DNA from: Tridacna crocea
Lineage: Eukaryota > Mollusca > Bivalvia > Cardiida > Cardiidae
Assembly: GCA_943736015.1 (NCBI GenBank)
Contig: OX031059.1
Coordinates: forward strand, 44,589,159-44,653,158
DNA length: 64,000 nucleotides
Reading direction: 5' to 3'
Each line of letters begins with the position of its first letter. The first letter of the stretch is position 1. The notes beneath the pieces are model-generated. The model was not told the DNA's origin. It was given only the letters and a program-made list of their open reading frames with translations, and did no database searches. Positions 32,161-43,104 of this stretch are shown here, in pieces. The position numbers and the translations under genes are program-made.

Positions 32161-33035
32161 TCAGGGGTGTTAAAATTCATGTTTGTTTTATATTTGGTTA
32201 AACAGGCGTAATTTTACAGGAATAACCAAATGAATACACATAACGTTGTAAGGTTCTTAACCTAATCTGATTACTGTTAAATCTCGTTAGTCCCCAACCA
32301 TAGTCCCAATGAATTCCATATATAATCTCCCCATAAGTTTTCATGTTGCATCATTCCATATATTTGATAACATATTGTCAAAAGACAAAGCGTCTTTATA
32401 AGGTTTGTTTTTTCATTTTTACACAATGTACTCATCGGTAAACATCGTTTAACATCGACGTTTTCTTAAAGGCTATTCGACCAACTTCGACAGCTTCCGT
32501 TTTTAATATGAAAGCAGGGGCCGTAGACCTTAACTAAGTTCATGTCACTTAAGTTCTGTTTTCAAAGTCGACGGCTGCAAACTATTTCAGGAGGAGAAAA
32601 GATCTTATTTTTTTTAATCAGAATTTAATGCGTTTCAATCCACTTTCAACATTCTCGTTATCTGTGCGAGCCAGAGAGAGAAAAATAAATATCGCCGGAA
32701 AATTTATTCACCCGCATGGCACACTATTGTAGTCACTGTTCATCATTATTTTTTTTCTTTCGGCAACAGCAAAAGTAAAAAATCGTGTTTGACAATTTTT
32801 CTGAAAAATGATTTTAAAAAAAAAGTGAACCCAGAAATTAGACATAAATCATACCGATAAAACGAAGACTTGAACACCGACTATTTATCCCGACACTGAG
32901 TTTCTCACGCGGTCACACAAAGGTATAGGATCGGTTTTTACACTACTATCAAAATACTTATTAAAACTGATTTTGCAGATTTTTCTTTGAAAGGATATTC
33001 TATATCTCTCTATTACAATCCCTTCGTTTTCCCTA
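32161..33035. other. Spacer, nothing recognised
   Basis: AT-rich, with A and T runs. No coding segment supported. Confidence 0.35.
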
Positions 33036-33425
33036 ATCTCATTACCACACAATCCCTACGTTTGACGACCCTGAGAAAGAAGCCTTTAGAAACCATTGTA
33101 GGACAAGGAGGAGAAAATGCTGGTAACCAGCATTTTCTCCTTTCTACCTACAATGGTTCCTACCCTGTACAAATCAAATTTTCACCCACTTTTATTTTGT
33201 CGTCTGCAAGTGCTTTCGATTTGGACAAACCTGAAATTTTGAAAGAAGCCTTTAGAAACCATTGTGGGAAAAGGAGAAAATGCTTTTGGGTAACCAGCAT
33301 TTACTCCTTTTCCTACAATGGTTTCTACCCTGCACACATCAAATTTTCACCCATTTTTATTTTGTCGTCTGCAAGTGCTTTCGATTTGGACAAACCTGAA
33401 ATTTTGTTGTTTGGTAATGAGTTAA
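33036..33425 (-). mobile_element. Family A MITE with internal tandem duplication
   Basis: One '-' element in which about 165 bp (GAAAGAAGCCTTTAGAAACC through GATTTGGACAAACCTGAAAT) is present twice, so two hairpins lie in a row between one left end and one right end (TGGTAATGAGTTAA). Both hairpins carry the arm change CCATTGT/ACAATGG instead of ACATTGT/ACAATGT. Confidence 0.85.
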
Positions 33426-33521
33426 CCTGTATCCATGGCCCTCTTTGAAAAGTGGGGTTTGATGCATCTTGGTACATAATGCGTTACCCTAAGCAAGTCG
33501 TCTTATCATAGTCGGCTAAGG

Positions 33522-33725
33522 GAATGGGTAACTTAATTCCGCATGTCATAACTTTAAATTCGTCCAGATTGAAACCATTTGCTTAAGACAAATTGATTGT
33601 GATTCAGATGGTACGATGTAACTTATATCATTCAAGTAAACTCTAGGAAAAGGGAGAAAATGGTGGTTACCAAAATGTTCTCTTTTTCTAACAATGTGTG
33701 CTAAAAGACAGGTCTTCTGTACCAT
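33522..33725 (+). mobile_element. Decayed family A copy
   Basis: AACTTTAAATTCGTCCAGAT, GAGAAAATGGTGGTTACC and TTTCTAACAATGTGTGC are left. Confidence 0.55.
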
Positions 33726-34530
33726 TACTTCATCAGCGTTTGTGTTCTTATTTCGACACTACAAAAAGAGAGCAATACCCATCATATTTACATTAGAGAC
33801 GGTCAATTTCGGGAAAATAAAACAGTCATGAAATAAATCAGACCTATTACACTTGCAGTTCTCTATTTTCAGATGACTGGGTTGCGTAAAGGAGAAAAGA
33901 GATATTGTGAGCCGAAAAAAAGTTTGAAATCACCGATTATACTTGATAAGAGGATCGTTTTACAACTCTATGTAAATACAATTTAGGTAAAAAAATTATA
34001 TACATGCATTGTATTTCATGTGTCTGCTTTGGGAAATGTTATGGGTAAAGAAATGTCGTAATTTAAGCTGGAGGGAAACATTTCCCCGTCATGGTGAAAT
34101 TTTTCTCCTGTCAAAAATCTGGAACTACTTCTTACTGTCACTGGTTTTAAAAGTGGCATTTCGAGTTAACAAAATAATCAGAGGAAATATATAATTTATT
34201 TCATCAGCTTGTTGTTAATATGCGGCACCCGTTATTTCCGCATACCTTTCCCTTTTTCGGCAAATATTTGAAAGGTAATAAAGATATGCCTACCACGGAA
34301 AATGCCCTTTGTCCGCGAACACATGTTGTTTTAATAAAAATATGTATTACTTTTGTATAACATTTTCACTTTCTTTTGATATAAGTGCATTCGCATTTAA
34401 TTTAGAAATGTAAACTTTGAGGTCAACTTCTAGCCTATGTGTGGGTAAAAACAACGTTGTCTGACGTCTACTATTATTCAAGCTTAATCCTCTTGAACTT
34501 AAATGAACAACGATACAGTCCCTTGTACAG
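33726..34530. other. Spacer, nothing recognised
   Basis: AT-rich sequence without supported coding segments. Confidence 0.35.
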
Positions 34531-34891
34531 TCTTCTTCTTCTTCTTCTTCTTCTTCTTCTTCTTCTCCTCCGCATCGTCTCCCTCTTCTTCTTCTTCTTC
34601 TTCTTCTTCTTCTTCTTCTCCTCCGCATCGTCTCCCTCTTCTTCTTCTTCTTCTTCTCCTCCGCATCGTCTCCCTCTTCTTCTTCCTCTTCTTCTTCTTC
34701 TCCTCCGCATCGTCTCCCTCTTCTTCTTCTTCTTCTTCTTCTTCTTCTTCTTCTTCTTCTCCTCCTCCTCCTCCTCCTCACCATCATCATCATCATCATT
34801 ATCATCATCATCATCCTATGCCACCACCGCCGCATTAATTTTCTTTTCCCTTTCTTCTTCTTTTTTTTCTACTTCTTCTTCTTCTTCTTCA
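34531..34891. repeat. CTT minisatellite with CTCCTCCGCATCGTCTCCC blocks
   Basis: (CTT)n runs are interrupted four times by CTCCTCCGCATCGTCTCCC, then pass into (CTC)n, (CAT)n and again (CTT)n. The pure purine/pyrimidine strand bias makes triplex formation possible. Both strands show long Ser/Leu/Phe or Arg/Glu frames that are not genes. Confidence 0.95.
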
Positions 34892-34984
34892 TTGAATTGT
34901 CCGGGGGCGAAGAGTGAACGACTTGAAAGATTCGATGAAAGATTCGATGAAAGATTCGAGAAGCACAATTCTGTCGGATACATA

Positions 34985-35232
34985 TATATGAGCCACCTTC
35001 TACTAAAATGGGATTAAATGCATTTCTTTGATGCAGATCGCCAACAAAAATTTGCCCAACAAAAAAAAACTGAATCTATATAAAGAGTATTTCTTTGACA
35101 TACAGAAAAGAAAAATGACCAATTGCAAAACGTATCGACCAAGGTCAGCCTGTGCGGACTGCGCAATCTGACCTAGGTCGATAAGTTTTGCAGACGGGTT
35201 AAATCCCTTTTTTCACATAGCACTACATGTAT
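34985..35232. mobile_element. Family D element
   Basis: TATATATGAGCCACC at the left; the stem CAAGGTCAGCCTGTGCGGAC pairs with CTGACCTAGGTCGAT; CACATAGCACTACATGTATA lies at the right. Confidence 0.7.
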
Positions 35233-35498
35233 AGATGCTACCTGAACCCGTCAAAAGAAATTATTCACCGTGCCCAATTTAACCCGGTTTTCAAAGACCA
35301 GTCAAAAAAACGAACCCTCCATTGACAACCTTTTTGACATGATGTCAAACATGCCAGTACAATGTATCGTATTGAAAGCTTGGGGTTTCTATTCAATAAA
35401 AAAAAGAAGAACAGTTTCGATTGAAGTTACAATCTAGATTTTCTTTTTATTGAAACCGTGTCGTAACAAAAATGTAATAAGCATAATCTTTCAAACGT
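35233..35498. other. Spacer, nothing recognised
   Basis: No coding or repeat signal supported. Confidence 0.3.
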
Positions 35499-35703
35499 TT
35501 AACTCATTACCAAATGACAAAATTATAGGTTTGTCCAAATCGAAAGCATTTGCAGTCGACGAAATAAAAGTGACTCAACATTTGAAATTTCTTTTGTAAA
35601 GGGTAGAAAACATTGTGGGAAACGGAGAAAATATTGGTTAATGTTTTCCAAAGGCTTCTTTCCTAGGGTCGCCAAAGGTAGGGATTGCGTGAAAATGGCT
35701 TAA
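35499..35703 (+). mobile_element. Family A MITE lacking half of the hairpin
   Basis: TTAACTCATTACCAAATGAC to GAAAATGGCTTAA, with both TTAA ends kept. The right arm is deleted from the core to ATGTTTTCC. Confidence 0.85.
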
Positions 35704-36269
35704 CTCTTTACCGGAGGCCATCTTTTATGACTGAATGGTTAAATATGCCGCTTTCAACAATAACTAGTTCATATCACGGGGGAAGCTTAGTTGTTCATGT
35801 ATGTCCAGGGTTTCACCAGTACCGGATCGGGGATCAGAAGTGTCTTGCTCGAGGACACCCCGAAAAAAAACCTGTGCAGTAGATCTACCTTGGGAACTCT
35901 AGATTACCAACCCTACACCTTCACTACGGAGTGTTGCAAAATTCTCTATATCCAAAATAACAGCTTGGGATTGTATTAAAAGGTTAAACGAATAATAATG
36001 TGAAATTTAGAGCTGATAGTAAACACCAAACTTTTGCTATTTCAAAGCTCTTTTCGGTAAGGTGGGATCCCAGGGAATCGAGCAGAGGAGATCCAAGATC
36101 AGACGTCACGTTACGTGTAATCTGATCATAAACTACGCTGACTATAACAGCACAGATGTACTCTTTGGACTGTGAATGTTAAACGTTTTCCCATATAGAT
36201 CTACATTCTTTGTTGGTGTTAAAAAGCATTCAACAAGTCACTAGTAGTAAATAATTCGTTATATCTAAA
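35704..36269. other. Spacer with a SINE-like piece and a family C hairpin
   Basis: 35815-35945 contains CTTGCTCGAGGACACC, similar to a segment common in tRNA-derived SINEs. 36090-36150 is an eroded family C hairpin (GATCCAAGATCAGACGTCAC). No gene seen. Confidence 0.35.
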
Positions 36270-36498
36270 TTAACCCATTACCACACAATCCCTACTTTTG
36301 ACGATCCTGAAAATGAAGCCTTTAGAAAACAATGTGGGAAAAGGAGAAAATGCTGGTAACCAGCATTTTCTCCTTTTCCCACAATGTTTTCTACCATTCA
36401 CAAAACAAATTTCAAATTTTCAGTCACTTTTATTTTGTCGTCTGCAAATGCTTTCTATTTGGACAAGCCTAAAACATTGTCGTTTGGTAATGAGTTAA
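36270..36498 (-). mobile_element. Family A MITE, model full-length copy
   Basis: 229 bp, TTAACCCATTACCACACAAT to TGGTAATGAGTTAA. The hairpin is perfect but for one base in the left arm (AACAATGTGGG). Confidence 0.93.
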
Positions 36499-36841
36499 GT
36501 TATAACATTGAGACGTTGGTATCAAATTGGTTTTTATGTGAATCTCTCGGGTTTAACATCTTTGTTAGATAATCTTTCTGACTCTCAGTGAATTGATAAA
36601 TGTTGTCATGAAATCTAATGAGCATTTTATTATTACTCTTCGGATAAGGTCGCCCCATAAAATAGACTTTCATTTATTTTTCATTGAAAAATTCAATAAC
36701 TCCCCCTATTCTGGGTGAATAATTGTTTTCTGTATACAATTTTATCTTTCTTCCATCACCAAACGATCCTAGCGTTTTTACAATCCCGGAAAAAAATTCT
36801 TCCGCAAACATCTGAACAAAATCTCCAAAATACTTCCTTCC

Positions 36842-37045
36842 CTCTAACTCTTTTAACAGACAATAAATTTGTGGACCTGTCCAAATCGAAAGCCTTGGCA
36901 AAAGACGGAGTAAATGCAACTCAAAGGCTGAAATTTGTCAATGGAAAAATCAAAAGCATTATGGGAAAAGGAAGAAATACTGCATGGTCAGCAGCTTTTT
37001 CCCTTTTTCCCACAATGTTTTCAAAAGCCTTCTATCTCGTGTAAT
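36842..37045 (+). mobile_element. Family A MITE with expanded hairpin loop
   Basis: GTGGACCTGTCCAAATCGAA, then ATTATGGGAAAAGGAAGAAA and TTTTTCCCACAATGTTTTCA. The core ATGCTGGT is replaced by TACTGCATGGTCAGCAG. Confidence 0.7.
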
Positions 37046-37334
37046 TCAAAGTCAGACTTTGGTTTTTAAGTCCAGGATGAATTTGTTTTTTTTTTCTTTT
37101 CATCTTTAGCCTCATTTTGTTCATTTGTAGTCTGAATTTGCTTTCGGTCTGAATGAGTTTAGAATTTTGAGGTCTTGTAAAAAGTTGTGTTCCCATTAGT
37201 CAAAAAGTAAATTATTTACTTCTTCTTTATTTATAGCAACTGTCACTATCGTTATAGATATTTCCAGGAAAGTGAAATTCTATTAGATTATAGTGACGAA
37301 TGATGTCAGAGGATAAAGAGATACTCCTTTCTAC

Positions 37335-37562
37335 TTTGACTCTTTTACCAAACGACAAATTTTTGGACTGGACCAAATTCAAAGCATCTGCAGACGACAA
37401 ATCAAATCTTAGTAAAGTGACGACTTCTGACTTTAATAGCGTATAAAATATTGTGGGAAAAGAAGAAAATGCTGATTACCAGCATTTTCTCCTTTTCCCA
37501 CAGTGTTTTCAAAGGCTTTTTTTCTCAGGGTTGTTAAAAGTCAGGATTGTGTTGTAAGGGCT
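37335..37562 (+). mobile_element. Family A MITE, near full length
   Basis: TTTTACCAAACGACAAATTT to GATTGTGTTGTAAGGGC. Good hairpin. Confidence 0.85.
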
Positions 37563-37879
37563 GAAACCAATTGTCCAATGGTAGAACAAGAAACAGGGAT
37601 AACAAAGAAAAAAAACTTTATTATACAAAACTTTTTTTTTTTTTCGTTTACAAAAAAAGACAACACACAAATAAAGAAATACTTTCCTATTTTGCCAGAC
37701 ACATGTTCGCCAGATACAGAGGCTAATTGCACAGGTCTAGTAAAATGAGGCTGTTCACAGGGGAGGAAACTAATAACCTTGTTTGCCGGAGAGACGACTT
37801 GATTATGTATCTTTGTAGAACGCTTCAGTTAAAGTAAAATAGAAATTATTAACAAATACATTGCTCTAAAACACCCCTA
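37563..37879. other. Spacer with an A/T-run inverted pair
   Basis: Runs of A and T with AAACTTT near 37610-37670 can fold on themselves. No gene seen. Confidence 0.3.
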
Positions 37880-38150
37880 ATCAACAGTTGTCTGCACATG
37901 TCATATTCCTCGAAGATTCGATCTGCCTCATGTGACGCATCACTCTCCCTGCTATCGGGAAGATTGTAGTATTACGTTCTATGAAGTAGCAATGGAGAAA
38001 ATGGCTTTTATCAATACGTTTGAGGAAATTTCAGGCCTGTTTTAGCTTCAGATTTCCCTAAACTGCTGATCATAGCTGAATGAATCGCACCAGGTTGCGT
38101 TTTATTGAGTAAACGTTTATTTTATTAGGAAATTCAAAGTAACGGTTGTC
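37880..38150. repeat. Family E repeat, second copy
   Basis: Matches 13120-13360: GCACATGTCATATTCCTCGA, GGAGAAAATGGCTTTTATCA and GAATCGCACCAGGTTGCG. It has an extra GTTTGAGGAAATTTCAGGCC block. Confidence 0.8.
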
Positions 38151-38274
38151 GCGTAGAAAAGTAGTTTGGTTCTGTATACAGTATGCCCAAATTAGATAGA
38201 TGAGTATTTGTACAATGCCATCTATCGGGAAATAATGACTAATCTACACTTTTCGAAACAGACTAGAGTATTCT

Positions 38275-38462
38275 CTACTTCAGCATTTTTAAAACAATGA
38301 GGCGTAAGTAGAAAGAACTGTTTACCAATATTTTCTCTTGTTTCCATAATGTCTTTTACCCAAGCAAAGACAAATGTCATCATTTGACCCACATTGACCT
38401 TACCATCTGCAAATGCAACTAATATGGATTAGTGTAAATTTTGTCACCTGGCAAAGAGTTAA
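38275..38462 (-). mobile_element. Decayed family A copy
   Basis: CCAATATTTTCTCTTGTTTC, CCATCTGCAAATGCAAC and CCTGGCAAAGAGTTAA. The left half is lost. Confidence 0.6.
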
Positions 38463-38715
38463 GGTGCAGCAAGTTATGTGAATTATGTGTAATGCGATTT
38501 ATTTGAAAACAAGTAAAATAAACTGTAGGGAAGCATGGAGAGGTGTACTATCCACCGCGTCATAACTGAAATGGTGTTGAAAGCGGCGTTACACCTTACG
38601 AATGATAAACCAATTTTTTTTCAATATAGACAATATAGACATTTTTGCAAGAAGAGTATCAAAAAGTGCAACATATACTTACAATATAATACGATATTTT
38701 ATTAGTGACCCACTG

Positions 38716-38912
38716 GACCTGTAGGCTATTCATTAACCATTCTTGAGACTATAGTCTTAGTCTTATTCTCCAAGGTTTTATCAATTTGTAAGTACCACAA
38801 ATTCTGATTGGTTAAACCAAATGGTTTAGCCAATCAGAAGTTGTGTTACTTACAAATGCAGAAAATGCTGGAGAATAAAGACAAAGAACGTTCTTAAGAA
38901 TCGTGAATACGG
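38716..38912. mobile_element. Family B MITE, third copy
   Basis: ATTCATTAACCATTCTTGAG to AAGAATCGTGAATACGGACC around GTTAAACCAAATGGTTTAGC. Confidence 0.8.
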
Positions 38913-39466
38913 ACCCAGGTCTCCGGCCCATTGATTGTAAATGTAGTAATTAGCATGATGCATATCCAGCACTAGAGGAACATAAACTTGTATTGAAGGA
39001 AACATGCAGACTTGAATAAGTTCAACACAGGAAAATTATGTACATATCCGAGTTCAAGTAAAACCAACAGAACGAGCATCACATGATTTCGCACAGTTAT
39101 TTACTGGCTGAACGGAAGTCTCCCAAAATATACATGAATCTTTTCTTTTTTCTTATCTTATACTGACACAGTTCCAATGACTCGTTGTGTAGACTTTGAT
39201 TGGGAAAAATTCTTTCATAACATTTACTGCTACATCTGATAATTACTTGCGGTAAGTACGACAGTTGCAGAATCTATGTCATACACGTACACTGTGCCGT
39301 CTTTGAAGAATCATTTCCATCGGTATGATGGCAAATTTGATGGGTGTTTACCCATCTAATTTAATATACCGATGGAAATGTATATATTCAATATATATAC
39401 AACTCAAACTTTGATAGGGATCACTTACATATTTCTGTAAGGGTTTATAAATTACAACAGTTTTGC
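38913..39466. other. Spacer with an imperfect hairpin
   Basis: 39310-39382 folds on itself: CATTTCCATCGGTAT on the left, ATACCGATGGAAATG on the right, with GATGGG/CCCATC near the loop. A donor-like GCG|GTAAGT at 39252 has no convincing exon. Confidence 0.4.
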
Positions 39467-39690
39467 GTAAACTCTGTACCATACTGTAAACTCTACATTT
39501 GTCCAAGTTGAAAGCATTTGCTGACCAAACACTCAATGCAACGTGTACTATGCTGTCTGTAATAGAACAGAAAATATTGTTGGAAAAGAGGAAAATGCTG
39601 GTATCCAGCATTTTCTCCTTTTCCAACAATGTTTTCCAAGGGCTACTTTCTCAGTGTCTTTAACAGTCGGTATTGTTAGGAAAGGCTTAA
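39467..39690 (+). mobile_element. Family A MITE with co-varied hairpin
   Basis: GTAAACTCTGTACCATACTG to GGAAAGGCTTAA. Both arms carry TTGTTGG/CCAACAA in place of TTGTGGG/CCCACAA. Confidence 0.85.
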
Positions 39691-39949
39691 CGATCCATTT
39701 CCACCGGTCATTTTATTGCTCAGTGTGGCAATGTAACTTATTGTAAAACCATACATGATACATACCACATATATATTTAGAGTGAATCTTTTAGGGTGTT
39801 CCCTAGCAAATTTTGAGTAGTATATATCTATGATACATATATATATTTAATCTGGCTCAAGTTCTAACTAACATAAAGATGAAAGGATCAAAGAGTGACA
39901 ACTTTAGGTAGTTCTTCGGTCTTGATCATGTACATTGAGCCTTAAGAAT

Positions 39950-40020
39950 TGCGCAGGCTGACCTGGGCCGATACTTTTCGCAAATGCTTTAAGCCCGCTT
40001 TTCGATGAGCATGGCCGTTG
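39950..40020. mobile_element. Truncated family D piece in the GH26 5' flank
   Basis: GCGCAGGCTGACCTGGGCCG and TTAAGCCCGCTTTTCGATGA are the right half of a family D element. It ends about 85 bases before the start codon of the mannanase gene. A weak TATA-like AGATATAT lies at 40053-40060. Confidence 0.55.
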
Positions 40021-40104
40021 TATATTTCCTAATATTTGTAACAACACTAAAGAGATATATTTTGACACGCTTGCTATTTACGAAGTATTTCTGCCAGTTG
40101 TAGG

Positions 40105-40347
40105 ATGAGATTCAGCCTTATTTCAGTTCTGTTGGCCCTCACAGTCAAAGCCACCTGGTGTAGCCCTATAGACAGGCAGGCAACCAGCAACACGAGACAG
40201 CTGTACAAACTTTTGCTGAATTTCACCCACGATCCGAACAAGATTATGTTTGGCCAGCATGGAGCAACTCTTTTGGGTGCATACAACGGGCACGCTCCGT
40301 ACTATCTCGCTCTGGAGCATAACGGAACACGTGGATGGATTTTCAGC
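40105..40347 (+). CDS. GH26 beta-mannanase, exon 1 (signal peptide, N-terminal barrel)
   Basis: First of three exons (40105-40347, 41845-42134, 43105-43777) that join to 401 codons without a stop. The enzyme should hydrolyse internal beta-1,4-mannosidic bonds of mannan and glucomannan, as a secreted digestive enzyme. Exon 1 encodes 81 residues: a signal peptide of about 20 residues (MRFSLISVLLALTVKATWCS), then NKIMFGQHGATLLG, the GH26 segment at the first strand of the barrel (typically G..L.GQ or G.Q). N-glycosylation sequons are at Asn39 and Asn73. The exon ends in phase 0 at the donor GTAGGA. The family is mainly bacterial and fungal; characterised mollusc mannanases are GH5. Confidence 0.9.
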
Positions 40348-40407
40348 GTAGGAACTCTTTATTTATAACTCTTTAGGTTTTGTACTTCTCACTCCTTCAG
40401 ACAAACT

Positions 40408-40989
40408 CAACTCTGTACCAAACTACAACATTTTAGTGTTGTCTAAATCGTAGGATTTTGCAGACGAGAGACTGAATATGATTCAAAAATGGTTTCTGTT
40501 AACATCTTTCAAGTGACTGTGCAGATTTCTTCTCTTAACGAGCCATAGTAAATGAGGGATTTGGAAGATTGTAGTTAACTTTGTCACCAAAACCTTGACA
40601 GGTTTTCACAAAGTTATGAATGAAGAAGCTGTTTGTTTAAAGGTTTTGCATTGGGAGGAAAGTTTTTTTAACACAGAGGACATGTTTTCGAATAACAGTG
40701 GCATTGTTCTGGGACGAAATCGTATATAATTTCAGCAAGGTCAACTGATCGAGGCATCTACATTGTTCTAGGAAAGGTTCACAGCGCGCATACTTATTCA
40801 TTATAATGGTGTTTCCATATCAAACGAATAACAGGGTATGAATAATTTATTATTTAACAATCAAGATAGATGAACAAGCACCAGCTTGACTTGTCGTTTG
40901 TACATGTATAATTTTGGACACCCGAATGACAGACCTTCACTGTACAGAATCCCTAGTCACATACAATGTATACTTCCGGCCCTACACTG
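40408..40989 (+). mobile_element. Repeats in GH26 intron 1: family A remnant and 3' part of family L
   Basis: 40408-40515 is the left part of a family A copy (CTCTGTACCAAACTACAACA). From about 40505 to 40989 the sequence matches the right half of the family L element at 45762-46672 (AAGTGACTGT, CACCAGCTTGACTT, ACTTCCGGCCCTACACTG). Confidence 0.7.
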
Positions 40990-41292
40990 TGGTTTAATTA
41001 ACGCACCAGTTATTGAATCATTGTTGTCAAACAGTATGGCCTAATTTTTGTACGGAGGGTTGTTTGATGTTTACTTGGATGTATTGCTGTAACATTTCAT
41101 ATGATTTGCTTTTGGGCTGTAAATATGACGACCGTTTAATTTTCTGTTACACTTTTAGCTTTCTAATTATCGTCTGTATGGCTTCTGTTTGTCTAAATGG
41201 CTTCCAAATACTAATTCTAGAGGAGAAGGAGAACATATCTGTTCTTTATTCATCTCCATTCTCACCGTTTTAATCCCGATACATTTTCACTC

Positions 41293-41518
41293 TTAACCCT
41301 TTACCAAACGACAAAATTTTAAGGTTCAAATTGAAAGCACTTGCAGATGACAAAATAAACGAAACTAAAAAATTGAAATTTGTGTCCAGCTGGATAGAAA
41401 ACATTGTGAGAAAATGAGAAACTGCTGGTTACCAGCATTTTCTCCTTTTCCAACAATGTTTTCAAAAGCTTTCCTTCTCAGGGTCGTTAAAAGTCGGGAC
41501 TGTGTGGTAAAGAGCTAA
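41293..41518 (+). mobile_element. Family A MITE in GH26 intron 1
   Basis: TTAACCCTTTACCAAACGAC to TGTGGTAAAGAGCTAA. The hairpin is slightly mismatched (GTGAGAAAATGAGAAACTGC on the left). It has the same orientation as the gene. A weak family D hairpin follows at about 41540-41770. Confidence 0.88.
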
Positions 41519-41844
41519 CACATCTGAAGGTCACTGAAGGACAAGAGGGTTTGATGCATATTTATAATGCATCACACAAAGTAAAAGTTTTGGCATAACA
41601 TATAGATGTCATAATCAAAAACCTACGCAATCATAAGTTAGTATCGTACCTTCAGCAAAATTAACAACAACAAAGTTTCGCTCTAGATCAGCTTGCGAAG
41701 AATCATGGGAGAGACTGAGGTCGATCAGTAATTTTTGATGATGCATTGAACTTATTAACAGAGAATGAAACATTATTATAATTATAATTATTATCATTTT
41801 AAGCACTGATAACAGATCAATTCTCTGCTTCTTGTCAACTGCAG

Positions 41845-42134
41845 GATGCCCAGGCAACAAACCATTCCCCAGATGAACTATGCGACATGAAATCTGTTAC
41901 CGGTGAATATCCAGCGATCGTTGAATTCGACCTTGGGAAGGTCAAAGATTTAGACAGACTGACCTACTTAATTCAAAGAGCAGTAGACCGGAAGCAGGTG
42001 GTGTCGGTTAGCTGGCATTTACCCAGCCCAGTTTCTAATACGTCGTTTTACGTGAAGGATGACCACTCAGGGATCGACGTACGACATTCAATACGACAGA
42101 TTCTACCTGGTGGGGCAAAAAACCAACAATTCAA
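41845..42134 (+). CDS. GH26 beta-mannanase, exon 2
   Basis: Acceptor TTGTCAACTGCAG precedes residue 82; donor GTGAGT follows. The 290 bases encode residues 82-177 plus two bases of Asn178. Characteristic GH26 stretches are DELCDMKSVTGEYPAIVEFD (family pattern: D...VTG.YPA..G.D) and VVSVSWHLPSP (139 is the conserved His of the ..SWH..NP strand; the usual NP is SP here). A sequon lies at Asn87. Phases at both ends agree with the neighbouring exons, which supports the model. Confidence 0.92.
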
Positions 42135-42339
42135 GTGAGTGGTTCAATTTTAAGTCATTAAAGCTTTTTTTTAACTTTTCACATCATTTATTGGGTCGTA
42201 ACAATGCGTCACTGTTTTTTTGTTTAAACAAAATTATGCATTTTACTCAACTTTGCCGTATCTGCGTAACAATAAAAACCGTAATGGGCAGTGTGTGTCA
42301 AAATAAGACGGGACAGACCATGGCGTCAAACTATGCCAT

Positions 42340-42440
42340 TTAAGCCTTACTCCATGAAAAGAGTGCATGATGCATCTGCAGCAAGTGTCGATTCATGTCA
42401 GCTTGCGCAACCCGACATGATTCAAAACTTTTTGCTGTAT
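42340..42440. mobile_element. Family D piece in GH26 intron 2
   Basis: GTGTCGATTCATGTCAGCTT with CCGACATGATTCAAAAC. A right flank of the same family (TAAGCCCCCACCCTTCTCAC) follows only after the family A copy at 42566, suggesting that the MITE landed in it. Confidence 0.5.
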
Positions 42441-42565
42441 GTGATTTTTTTGTGAATGTTCAAGGACCATTCTACTCCACATACAGTCAATTGTTGTTCA
42501 AAATGGGTTTTATGGATTCCAAATTATGTGATAACCTGCATGATATAATAAACAATAGAGATATA

Positions 42566-42795
42566 ATAACCCTTTCCCAAACGACAAGATTTTGGAAATA
42601 CCAACTTGAAAGGTTTTGCAGACGAAAAATTAAATGTAATACCAAAGATGATTTATGTTCGTGAAATGGTTAGAAAACATTGTGGGAAAAGGAGAAAATG
42701 CTGCTTACCAGCATTTTCTTCTTTTCCTACTATGTTTTTAAAAGCCTTTCTTTTCCAGCATAGTATAAACCAATGATTGTTTTAGAAAGGGTTAA
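42566..42795 (+). mobile_element. Family A MITE in GH26 intron 2
   Basis: ATAACCCTTTCCCAAACGAC to TTTAGAAAGGGTTAA. Hairpin with GCTGCTTACCAGC core, one mismatch from perfect. Confidence 0.87.
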
Positions 42796-43104
42796 GCCCC
42801 CACCCTTCTCACTAGAGCATGGCTCAATATGATATAATGATTCGTGGTATTCAGGTCAAAACATTCTTGGACATGGAAACTGAACCTTCTTAATAAGCGA
42901 CAGTAGTCATTTTATTTGTTAGTTGGGGAGAAGGCACTCTCTATCGGTGTTACAGAAGTTTGCCAGATAGAATAAAACTAACCTTCAGTCTCATCGAACC
43001 AGGGCTTTTGATTTTTCACTTTTCATCTGGAATTGAGAATGTACTAGTATTTCTTGTATGATTTTCATTCAAGATGTAGAACTTTTATGATCTGTTTATT
43101 TCAG

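Noticed and set aside
32987..33448. 153-codon plus-strand frame with an internal repeat
   Set aside because: It is the duplicated family A MITE; the same peptide pieces occur in many other MITE copies.
34347..35017. Long frames on both strands (Arg/Glu-rich and Ser/Leu/Phe-rich, up to 192 codons)
   Set aside because: They are translations of the CTT minisatellite; no splice sites or non-repetitive segment support a gene.
39180..39252. Open segment before a GTAAGT donor upstream of the mannanase gene
   Set aside because: Weak acceptor and no connection in frame to the signal peptide exon, which has its own start.
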